From contig VBFX01000103.1 of the NCBI GenBank assembly GCA_005889395.1, positions 1-12,859 of the forward strand: a stretch of 12,859 bases of DNA. Direction: 5' to 3'. Made by a program: the position numbers and the translations under genes. The stretch is from Chloroflexota bacterium (lineage in GTDB: Bacteria > Chloroflexota > Dormibacteria > CF-121). Each line of letters opens with the position of its first letter. Position 1 is the first letter of the stretch. The notes under the pieces are model-generated. The model saw only the letters and a list, made by a program, of their open reading frames with translations. It made no database searches and was not told the DNA's origin. Below are positions 1 through 6,620 of this stretch, one piece after another.

Positions 1-1014
1 GTAGACGATCAGCTGATCCGGCAGCTCAAGGCCAGGGCCGCGACGCTGCCGATTGAAGGTGAGCTGGCTTCGTTTGCCGGCGCAACGGGGTGGCTCAATT
101 CCGCGCCGTTGTCGGCGGCTGACCTTCGAAGGAAGATCGTTCTCGTCGACTTCTGGACCTTTACCTGCGTCAACTGGCTGCGGACGTTTCCCTACGTTCG
201 TGCCTGGGCTGAGAAATACGGCGACAAGCGCCTGGTGGTGATCGGAGTCCATACGCCGGAATTTCCGTTTGAGGGAGACATTGACAACGTCCGTAAGCAA
301 GCAAAAGCACTGGGGGTCGACTACCCAATCGCGGTCGACACCAACTACGGGGTCTGGCGGGCGTTCGACAACAACTACTGGCCGGCGCTCTACCTCGCGG
401 ATGCCCAGGGACGGATCCGAGCCCATCACTTCGGCGAGGGCGCCTATGAGATGTCGGAGATGATCCTTCAGCAGTTGCTCGCGGACGCGGGATTCAGCGG
501 ATTCCACGATGACCTGGTGACGGTCCAACCGGAGGGAACCGAGGTTGCCGCCGAATGGAGCACCCTCGAGTCGGGAGAGACCTACACCGGCTACGAACAG
601 GCCGAGGGTTTTGCCTCGCCCGGCGGCGCGGTCCCGAATAAGCGTCGCGCATACACCGTTCCCAGCCGCCTGAACCTGAACGATTGGGCTCTGGCGGGGG
701 ATTGGACGATCACGGGGCGGGCAGCGGTTCTAAACGAGGCGAACGGTCGTATCGCCTTTCGCTTTCATGCTCGTGACGTCAACCTCGTCATGGGACCGCC
801 CAAGGGTGCCGCTTCGGTGCGGTTTCGCGTCTTTATCGACGGCGAGGCTGTTGGCGCAGCCCACGGAAGCGACGTTGACGGCCAGGGGCAGGGAACTGCG
901 GATGATCAGCGGCTCTACCAGCTGATCCGGCAGCGGGGCAGCATTGAGGATCGCACCTTCGAGATCGAATTCCTCGACGCTGAGGCTGAAGCCTACTGCT
1001 TTACGTTCGGCTAA
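1..1014 (+). CDS. Thioredoxin-like (DipZ-type redoxin) protein, 5' end outside window
   Basis: The reading frame is open from base 1, so the true start lies upstream; the TTG at 109 falls inside the conserved domain and is not a credible start. The visible 337 codons contain a linker and a GELASFAGATGWLN segment. A thioredoxin/TlpA-like fold follows, with DFWTFTC at about 151-168, the VIGVHTPEFPFE segment at about 238-273, and WPALYLAD at about 379-402. The C-terminal 130 or so residues match the beta-rich C-terminal domain found in DipZ-like thioredoxins, ending EAEAYCFTFG. The active-site region reads C-V-N-W: the first Cys (bases 166-168) is present but the second, resolving Cys is Trp. 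A classical dithiol mechanism is therefore unlikely, and a one-Cys or non-redox role is possible. The gene converges on the flavin oxidoreductase at 1168-2925. Family assignment is by recall of the signature; the exact substrate is unknown. Confidence 0.88.
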   Translation, partial: VDDQLIRQLKARAATLPIEGELASFAGATGWLNSAPLSAADLRRKIVLVDFWTFTCVNWLRTFPYVRAWAEKYGDKRLVVIGVHTPEFPFEGDIDNVRKQAKALGVDYPIAVDTNYGVWRAFDNNYWPALYLADAQGRIRAHHFGEGAYEMSEMILQQLLADAGFSGFHDDLVTVQPEGTEVAAEWSTLESGETYTGYEQAEGFASPGGAVPNKRRAYTVPSRLNLNDWALAGDWTITGRAAVLNEANGRIAFRFHARDVNLVMGPPKGAASVRFRVFIDGEAVGAAHGSDVDGQGQGTADDQRLYQLIRQRGSIEDRTFEIEFLDAEAEAYCFTFG

Positions 1015-1036
1015 ACCGCTGCGGTCAGCGCGCTGA
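1015..1036. repeat. Two adjacent short palindromes after the thioredoxin-like gene
   Basis: ACCGCTGCGGT (1015-1025) is a palindrome around one central base. TCAGCGCGCTGA (1025-1036) is a perfect 12-base palindrome directly after it. They sit immediately behind the stop codon in the gap between convergent genes. There is no T-run and the loops would be tiny, so this is not a standard intrinsic terminator. It may be a weak structural element or chance in GC-rich DNA. Confidence 0.25.
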
Positions 1037-1167
1037 TCGGCCCTCGGCGGTCGCGGGTTGCCTTGCTCTAGTGAGCTGGCCGTCCATCGGCGGCTGCCAC
1101 GGTCCTCGTTGTCCACCAGCGTCCAGGGTTTGAGTTCGCGAGCGCATCGTCCGCATAGGAGCTGCGG

Positions 1168-2925
1168 CTACATGTCGCGCAATCGTCCCAAGTACTCATG
1201 GACATCGCGGATCGCTACCGAACCTTCTCCTACGGCTGATGCGACTCGCTGGGCGGCGCCCGCTCGAACGTCGCCTACCGCGAAAACGCCAGGCAGACTC
1301 GCTCCGAACGCGAACTGCTTTGCGTCAGGGCTGGTCGACGATAGGCGGGATCCGGTCAAGATGAATCCGCGCTCGTCCCGCTCGAGCCCGGGCGGCAACC
1401 AGGCCGTCCTTGGCTCTGCGCCGATCAGAATGAAAACAGCCACCGCCGCGCCCTCCTCGGTCGCGCCGCCGACCCGGTCTCTCAAGATGAGTGACCGCAG
1501 ACGCTGATCGCCATGCGCGCCGACTACCTCGCAGTTCAGACGGACTGTGATATTGGGTGATGCTTCTATCTCGCGAACCAGGTAGTCAGACATACCCTCG
1601 GCCAATGCAGAGCCGCGAACAAGAACAGTGACTTTGGCTGCGAATCGTCCCAGGTAAAGGGCGGCCTGTCCGGCCGAGTTCGCCCCGCCGATTACGAAAA
1701 CCTCCTCACCTCGCATCGCCGGAGCCTCGGTCGTTGCGGCCCCATAGAAGACCCCGCGCCCGATCAGAGCATCGACGCTCTCAATCCCGATGCGTCGATA
1801 CGAGACGCCCGTGGCCAGCACGACTGCACGACAGCGCACCACCGAGCGAGCCGGCGCCTGAGCCAGAGGTCTATGTGGATCGACACCGAACGCCTCTTCC
1901 AGGGTCAGGATTCGCAGGTCACCATCGGCGCGTAGATCGATCACTCGTCTGGCGATAAGAAATTGCGCGCCAAAGGAGCGCGCCTGCTCATAAGCACGTT
2001 GCGCTAGATCAGCCCCACTGAGTCCATTCGGAAAGCCAAGGTAGTTGCGGATCAGTGAAGTCGTTCCGGCTTGGCCTCCGAATACCTCGGCCTCGATAAC
2101 TACAACCTCCAGGCCTTCGGACGCTGCGTAGACCGCAGCCGCAAGCCCGGCGGGTCCCGCACCGATCACGGCGACGTCAACCGTAGAGGGCGCCGGTTCG
2201 GCTGCGTTCATTCCTAGCGCTTCGATGATTTCGATCGCGGTGGGCTGTACGAAAACTCGTCCGTCGTGGAGGATTGCGATTGGCAAGGGACCGGTCGTGC
2301 CAGCGTGCTTAAGAAGTGCTCTACCTTCGGTTGAGTCGGGTTCGTAGAAGCCGTACGGAATCGCGCCGCGCTCAAGGTGATCACGGAACCCATGGGAGGC
2401 CTCCGACCAGCGGTCCCCAACTATTCGGATGACCTCGAATCGCGGTCGGTTGTGTCGGGCCCACTCGTAAAGAAGCTCTTGGATGGCGAGGTTGAATTGC
2501 TCGTCCGTCTCGATCGCCGGTCCGGGCACGATCCGGTGGGCTTCGCCCAAGGTGGCTGCTCGCGCATACTCATCGGCTAACGCTGGATCGTCCCTGTACG
2601 CGCCACTCCCGCTTACGAGAAGGGCCCTCATTGCGTCGGGGCGGTAGGTCTGAGCCTGAGACAACAGTTCGATGGCGTTGCCGTCAGACAACTGCCAGCC
2701 GACAAGAATGATCGCCAGGTCACGGCCATCGTCGCGAAGGCTCTTCAACCGCTGGAGTGCCATGGTCGTTGAGCCTTCGGCGTGAATGTCGTAATCCTCT
2801 CGGTACCGCCGGCGAAGGTGGCCCAAAACGGTCGCCCGCTCGCGATCTTTAGAGGCAACGATGAGAATCACTGCGGGAGGGCGAGACGGTTCCGCGGCTA
2901 CGTCAGGGTCTTTGGTCGGCGCCAT
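1168..2925 (-). CDS. Thioredoxin-reductase-like FAD/NAD(P) oxidoreductase with N-terminal receiver-like and glutaredoxin-like domains
   Basis: This 585-residue protein appears to have three parts. Residues about 17-155 resemble a response-regulator receiver, but the expected phospho-acceptor Asp is Gly (ILVGWQLSDG, residue 76), so phosphotransfer is unlikely. Residues about 163-240 resemble a thioredoxin/glutaredoxin-type domain without a Cys pair (DRWSEASH at the expected site). Residues about 249-585 form a TrxR-like pyridine nucleotide-disulfide oxidoreductase: GAGPAG at 255-260 for FAD, GGQAG at 283-287, ATG at 371-373, GGANSAG at 413-419 for NAD(P)H, and a C-terminal GVFAVGDVR flavin motif. 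The CxxC normally found between the two nucleotide folds is absent (GVFYGAATTEAP), as I recall for this fused subfamily. The start is ATG at 2925 with AAGGAAG just upstream. The electron acceptor is unknown. Confidence 0.9.
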   Translation of the reverse strand: MAPTKDPDVAAEPSRPPAVILIVASKDRERATVLGHLRRRYREDYDIHAEGSTTMALQRLKSLRDDGRDLAIILVGWQLSDGNAIELLSQAQTYRPDAMRALLVSGSGAYRDDPALADEYARAATLGEAHRIVPGPAIETDEQFNLAIQELLYEWARHNRPRFEVIRIVGDRWSEASHGFRDHLERGAIPYGFYEPDSTEGRALLKHAGTTGPLPIAILHDGRVFVQPTAIEIIEALGMNAAEPAPSTVDVAVIGAGPAGLAAAVYAASEGLEVVVIEAEVFGGQAGTTSLIRNYLGFPNGLSGADLAQRAYEQARSFGAQFLIARRVIDLRADGDLRILTLEEAFGVDPHRPLAQAPARSVVRCRAVVLATGVSYRRIGIESVDALIGRGVFYGAATTEAPAMRGEEVFVIGGANSAGQAALYLGRFAAKVTVLVRGSALAEGMSDYLVREIEASPNITVRLNCEVVGAHGDQRLRSLILRDRVGGATEEGAAVAVFILIGAEPRTAWLPPGLERDERGFILTGSRLSSTSPDAKQFAFGASLPGVFAVGDVRAGAAQRVASAVGEGSVAIRDVHEYLGRLRDM

Positions 2926-3073
2926 CTTCTTCCTTACTCAGCAAGCGCTACATGCTCTTCGCCGTTCTGGCGCCCATTCCATTTCTGGCGCATTATCGAG
3001 GGCCGCGGCTTGTCAAAATGCCGAAGAGGCCCAGGTCAGCGCCTGTCCGCATCGACAATATAGATTGACGAGC
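2926..3073. promoter_or_regulatory. Divergent intergenic region with a 9-bp direct repeat
   Basis: This 148-bp gap separates the divergent oxidoreductase and membrane hydrolase genes and must hold both promoters. TTCTGGCGC occurs twice, at 2965-2973 and 2983-2991, 18 bp apart. That spacing is compatible with a repeated operator half-site, though the repeat could be chance. On + there is TAGATT at 3061-3066, a TANNNT -10-like hexamer ending 7 bases before ATG 3074. No good Shine-Dalgarno precedes that ATG, so a leaderless transcript is possible. Promoter calls by eye are weak in GC-rich genomes. Confidence 0.3.
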
Positions 3074-4444
3074 ATGGATCGCAAACAACGCGATCATGAC
3101 ATGGACCCTCCAGATAGGCCGATCCGCAAGGGTCATGTCGGTCTGATTGTCGCCGGATCCATGATCACCGGATTCGTTGTCGCCCTCGTGCTCGTCATCG
3201 GCCCGTTCGGAGGAGCTCAGGAACATGTGATCATGGGTACAGCGCTGCTCGGATGGGCTCTCGGCTGGGCGTTGTTGGCGGTGCTCTCGATACGTTGGAC
3301 CGATCAACCCCAGCAGTGGGCAGTAGTGCCGGCGGCGCTTATGGCCCTCGCTGGCGCCAGCCTCCTGATTTTCAGGCCTGACGCCAACGCGTTCAATGTA
3401 CTCGGGTGGATCTGGCCGCCGGCCCTGATCGCTCTTGCTGTCTGGATGACGATGCAGGCACGCAGGCACCTGCGCAGCCTCACGCGCCAGTTGATGCTTT
3501 ACCCGCTGTTCGTCGCGCTCGTCATTGCCGGGGTCGCAGGCAGCTACGAGACGATTCAAGAACAGGTCGACCGCAGCTCCATCGCGATGCCCGGTCACCT
3601 GATCGACGTCGGCGGTCGACGCCTATATGTGCACTGCACCGGCTCGGGCAGCCCCACAGTCGTGCTGGTATCCGGCTTGGCTGAAGCCTCCACCTATTGG
3701 GGAGGCTGGATTGCGCCAGCCGTTGCGCAGAGCACCACCGTCTGCGTTTACGACCGTGCGGGCCAAGGCTGGAGCGACCCACCAGTGAGTCCGCAGGACG
3801 GTGTAGCCGTTGCCACCGACCTGCACACCTTGCTGGATCACGCACAAATCTCGGGTCCCTATGTCCTGGTCGGTCACTCGACAGGGGGCGCCTACGCGAG
3901 GATCTTCGCCGCCCGCTACCCGGATCAGGTCGCCGGCATGGTCATGCTCGACTCGCAGCCGAACGAAGTCTTCACCGACGTGCCGGGCTTCCCGTCCTTT
4001 TACAACATGATCCGTCCAGCGTCAGCACTCTTTCCATCACTGGCGCGCGTAGGCGTATTTCGGTTGATCAATCAGTTCAGTCCCGACATCTTGCCGGCCC
4101 GAACGCGGGACGAAGAGCGCGCCGTCACATCGACCGCGAGCCTCAATCGCATTCAACGCGACGAGTTTGCCGAACTGCCAACGACGCTCAAAGAGGCTGC
4201 CGCGCTTACCACCATGGGCGATCGGCCGCTGATCGTTATTACAGCTGCCAAAGGGGCTCAGGCCGGGTGGCTGCCACTGCAGGACAAATTGGCCGGTCTT
4301 TCGACCAACAGCGCTCACAGGGTTCTGCCTGATACCGATCACCCAGGTGTCATCGACGATAGGATCGGCGCCGCGCAGGCCAGTCAAGCGATCCTAGATG
4401 TCGTCGCCTCAGTGCGTAATGGGACGCCGCTGACGAAATCGTGA
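3074..4444 (+). CDS. Membrane-anchored alpha/beta hydrolase
   Basis: This 456-residue protein is counted from ATG 3074. The frame is open further upstream to 2861, but that would overlap the divergent gene and add a non-membrane, non-conserved leader; ATG 3101 is also possible. The N-terminal part has about five hydrophobic segments (roughly residues 21-43, 51-73, 82-100, 108-127 and 140-156). The C-terminal part, from about residue 175, is an alpha/beta hydrolase fold: VDVGGRRLYVHCTG, VLVSGLAEAS at the oxyanion region, YDRAGQGWSD, and the nucleophile elbow GHSTG with Ser269. DTDHPG with His423 is the likely catalytic His; the acid residue is not obvious. The substrate cannot be inferred; esterase or lipase activity at the membrane is plausible. 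A strong Shine-Dalgarno is lacking. A short GTG-started ORF overlaps its stop by four bases. Confidence 0.88.
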   Translation: MDRKQRDHDMDPPDRPIRKGHVGLIVAGSMITGFVVALVLVIGPFGGAQEHVIMGTALLGWALGWALLAVLSIRWTDQPQQWAVVPAALMALAGASLLIFRPDANAFNVLGWIWPPALIALAVWMTMQARRHLRSLTRQLMLYPLFVALVIAGVAGSYETIQEQVDRSSIAMPGHLIDVGGRRLYVHCTGSGSPTVVLVSGLAEASTYWGGWIAPAVAQSTTVCVYDRAGQGWSDPPVSPQDGVAVATDLHTLLDHAQISGPYVLVGHSTGGAYARIFAARYPDQVAGMVMLDSQPNEVFTDVPGFPSFYNMIRPASALFPSLARVGVFRLINQFSPDILPARTRDEERAVTSTASLNRIQRDEFAELPTTLKEAAALTTMGDRPLIVITAAKGAQAGWLPLQDKLAGLSTNSAHRVLPDTDHPGVIDDRIGAAQASQAILDVVASVRNGTPLTKS

Positions 4445-4620
4445 GCCCTTGTGTAGGCTCACCTCAGACCTGGGTCAGCGAGCGGGTCAGGGAGGGGGTC
4501 ACCAGCTACGCGGATCTGCGGTCGGGTGATCAGGTCAAGCGCGTCTACTACTGCATCATCGACGGCAAGGATTCGGACCGACTGGCGCTCGCGTATCCGC
4601 ACGCCTTCGACGTGGGTTAA
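4441..4620 (+). CDS. Small ORF of 59 codons overlapping the hydrolase stop
   Basis: GTG at 4441 overlaps the hydrolase TGA (GTGA) and the frame runs to TAA at 4618-4620. From about codon 9 onward the third positions are almost all G or C, as in the real genes nearby. The stretch SYADLRSGDQVKRVYYCIID followed by GKDSDRLALAYPHAFDVG looks like natural protein sequence. I do not recognise the family. It may be a small gene translationally coupled to the hydrolase, or the 3' remnant of a larger gene whose 5' part is lost. There is no good independent ribosome binding site. Confidence 0.4.
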   Translation: MSPCVGSPQTWVSERVREGVTSYADLRSGDQVKRVYYCIIDGKDSDRLALAYPHAFDVG

Positions 4621-4734
4621 AGATCGAGGTCCGAGCCGTCAGACTTTAAGGCAATGAGCGAGAAATTTGAGCGTCGCTCGCGCTGCCGCGTCAGGCTTGC
4701 AAGAAGGCCGAAAGCTGATCTGACATGCCGTTGA

Positions 4735-5108
4735 TTCGCTCGTATACAGTCAACCGCAACGCCCCTTGCAGGACTCCACCTTATTCGCACTGTCGACGCT
4801 TACGGCAAGGTCTGGGAGTACCTAAGGCGGTTCCGCAGTGTGCAGCACTGCGAGCGTTATCTAAGGCACCTCATCCCGGTCGGCTCCGGCCACGCACCCC
4901 TTGTCCCAATGAAGGCGAGACAGATCGCCAGCATCGTTGAACAAGCGGAGCAGTACTTCAATTCGGCGAGGACTTCCGCATGGGAAATACGACGCCCCAA
5001 TCGGTTCAGGCCGCCTACGCGGCTCTGCTGCAGAAGGGCCTCTCCCGCCGCAGCGTGGAGCAGACCCCCTTGTGCGCGATGCCCGCGGGGCTCACGATTG
5101 CATCGTGA
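4735..5108 (+). pseudogene. Coding-like remnant of an unrecognised gene upstream of the P450
   Basis: One frame is open from 4735 (after TGA at 4732) and reads as plausible protein through about 4965: LHLIRTVDAYGKVWEYLRRF, then an HCERYLRHLIPVGSGHAPL segment, then MKARQIASIVEQAEQYFN. It has GC-rich third positions but no usable start codon in its first 100 bases. Beyond about 4965 this frame becomes an Arg/Pro-rich, unnatural sequence, while the frame one base back gives GEDFRMGNTTPQSVQAAYAA and onward to TGA at 5106. This suggests an ancestral gene with a lost 5' end and one frameshift near 4955-4970. No family was recognised. The alternative is a chance open frame plus a separate 42-codon ORF. 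Confidence 0.35.
4980..5108 (+). CDS. 42-codon ORF coupled to the P450 start
   Basis: ATG at 4980 is preceded by GAGGA at 4967-4971 with a 7-base spacer, a good Shine-Dalgarno. The product starts MGNTTPQSVQAAYAALLQKG and its third positions are GC-biased through the middle. Its TGA (5106-5108) overlaps the P450 GTG in a GTGA junction, so its translation could feed ribosomes into the P450, which lacks a convincing site of its own. It could be a genuine leader peptide or small protein, or the surviving tail of the decayed frame at 4735-5108. No homologue is recognised. Confidence 0.4.
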   Translation: MGNTTPQSVQAAYAALLQKGLSRRSVEQTPLCAMPAGLTIAS

Positions 5109-6361
5109 GCCCGACCGTGAAACCAGGGGACCAACTGCCTAGTCTGTTTACCCCGGAGTTCTACCGAAATCCCTATCCGGCTTACGCCACCCTGCGCAGG
5201 ACCGATCCGGTGCACTGGGACGAGGAGCACCAAGTCTGGCTGTTGACTCGATACGCCGATGTCGCAGCGGCTCTCGCCGAACCTCGACTGGCCCGCGGCG
5301 CCGGAGACCTCAAGGTCGAAGCGGAGGATCCCCTCCGTCGGGTTCTGTCGCGGATGATGCTCTTCTCAGAGCCGCCGCGTCATACGAGGCTACGGGCCCT
5401 CGCCAATCGCGCTTTCACGCCCCGCCGGGTCGAGGCTATGCGGCCGCGGATCCAGGCGATCGTGGACGAACTGCTCGACGCGATCGACGGGCGTCACGAG
5501 TTGGACGTCATCGCTAACCTTGCCTATCCGCTGCCGGTGATGGTCATCAGTGAAATCCTGAGCCTGCCCAGTGCAGATCTGGAGCAGTTCAAGCGGTGGT
5601 CAGATGATGTGATCGCATACTCTGCGGGCGCGACCGAGGCGGAAGGGCGAGCGCGCGAGAGTGTCCGGGCATTGCTGGACTACTTTCGGGAGCTCGCCAC
5701 GCACCTTCGGCGCAGTCCCGACGGCAGCATCATGAGTGCGCTGGTCGAGGCGGAGACTGAGGGAAGCCGGCTGGACGAGGAGGAGCTACTCGCGAACGCC
5801 ATCCTCTTGCTCATGAACGGGCACGAGACGACCACGGACACCATCGCGAACGGAGTGCTGGCGCTGCTCCAGCACTCCGACCAGCTCGACAAGTTGCGGG
5901 CGCGGCCCAGCTTGGTAACGAGCGCCGTCGAGGAGCTGATGCGCTACGACGGAGCGGTCCAGCTCCGTGGCGTACGTTCGACAGGCGACCTTCAGATCGG
6001 CGGGACCTTGATCGGCTCCGGTCAGACGGTGTTCATGGTGATCGGTGCGGCCAACCGCGATCCGGCTCAATTTCCGGAGCCCGACCGGCTCGATATCGAG
6101 CGAGTGCCCAACCGCCACCTGGAGCTAGGCCACGGTATCCACTTTTGCCTGGGAGCGGCGCTCGCTCGAGCCGAATCTCAGATCGCGATCAACTCTCTGC
6201 TGGCACGACGCTCGTACCTGGAACTCGCGAGTGAGCACCTCGAATGGAAGTCCATCCCGGTCTTTCGGGGCCTGCTGTCCTTGCCGGTCAGGACCTGGGA
6301 ACCCGCGAGCGAACAGGGCACTGGATGGGACCCATCAGGATCGAAGCAAGGAGAAAGATGA
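5105..6361 (+). CDS. Cytochrome P450 monooxygenase
   Basis: This 418-residue soluble bacterial P450 (class using ferredoxin or equivalent donors) is counted from GTG 5105; GTG 5117 is an alternative. The frame continues upstream to 4937, but that leader is not P450-like. The N-terminus (FTPEFYRNPYPAYATLRR) is typical. C-helix HxxxR is at H93/R97 (PPRHTRLR). The I-helix reads MNGHETTTD around residues 237-245, with Asn where Ala or Gly is common. ExxR is E277-R280. The heme loop is LGHGIHFCLG with the axial Cys348; the usual Phe at the head of the motif is Leu, a mild variation. No ferredoxin or reductase gene is adjacent, so redox partners must come from elsewhere. The substrate is unknown. 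Translation is probably coupled to the 42-codon ORF upstream, and the stop overlaps the next ORF (ATGA). Confidence 0.95.
   Translation: MSPTVKPGDQLPSLFTPEFYRNPYPAYATLRRTDPVHWDEEHQVWLLTRYADVAAALAEPRLARGAGDLKVEAEDPLRRVLSRMMLFSEPPRHTRLRALANRAFTPRRVEAMRPRIQAIVDELLDAIDGRHELDVIANLAYPLPVMVISEILSLPSADLEQFKRWSDDVIAYSAGATEAEGRARESVRALLDYFRELATHLRRSPDGSIMSALVEAETEGSRLDEEELLANAILLLMNGHETTTDTIANGVLALLQHSDQLDKLRARPSLVTSAVEELMRYDGAVQLRGVRSTGDLQIGGTLIGSGQTVFMVIGAANRDPAQFPEPDRLDIERVPNRHLELGHGIHFCLGAALARAESQIAINSLLARRSYLELASEHLEWKSIPVFRGLLSLPVRTWEPASEQGTGWDPSGSKQGER
6348..6353 (+). promoter_or_regulatory. Strong Shine-Dalgarno for the 37-codon ORF
   Basis: AAGGAG at 6348-6353 lies inside the P450 3' end, four bases before ATG 6358. 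It is one of the strongest ribosome binding sites in the window and the main reason to take the tiny ORF seriously. Confidence 0.55.
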
Positions 6362-6471
6362 CGACCCAAGACGAACGAGCCATCCGTTCGCTATCTGTGT
6401 TGGGCGTGACCCGTCCCCGACCGGGCAGACGAACGCATAGTCGGATCGATTCAGTGGCCCTCCAGGCTTGA
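6358..6471 (+). CDS. 37-codon ORF between P450 and YcaQ-like gene
   Basis: ATG 6358 overlaps the P450 TGA (ATGA) and has AAGGAG immediately upstream. The product begins MTTQDERAIRSLSVLGV and then turns Arg-rich; it ends with TGA at 6469-6471. Third-position bias is weaker than in neighbouring genes. It could be a real small protein, the surviving 5' end of a gene truncated by a deletion, or simply a coupling ORF. The roughly 150 bases that follow, before the conserved part of the next gene, look non-coding, which favours truncation. No function can be assigned. Confidence 0.4.
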   Translation: MTTQDERAIRSLSVLGVTRPRPGRRTHSRIDSVALQA

Positions 6472-6620
6472 CGGCTCCGCATCCGGTGCTCGTCAGTCTG
6501 CCGTGCTGCCTGCGACTGCGGTCATTCGACAGACCCCCGTCTCCAGCTCCAGCTTTTCGCCCATTGGCCGAGCTGACCCTCATCGCCTCGTGGGTTAATC
6601 TCCAGAGCCTGGTGGAATCA

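Noticed and set aside
2861..3073. N-terminal extension of the membrane hydrolase to ATG 2861
   Set aside because: It would overlap the divergent oxidoreductase, add a Cys/Arg/Ser-rich leader, and consume the only promoter space for both genes.
3697..4332. 211-codon + strand frame inside the hydrolase gene
   Set aside because: The Arg/His/Ser-rich product is an out-of-frame shadow of a gene with a clear nucleophile elbow and hydrolase fold.
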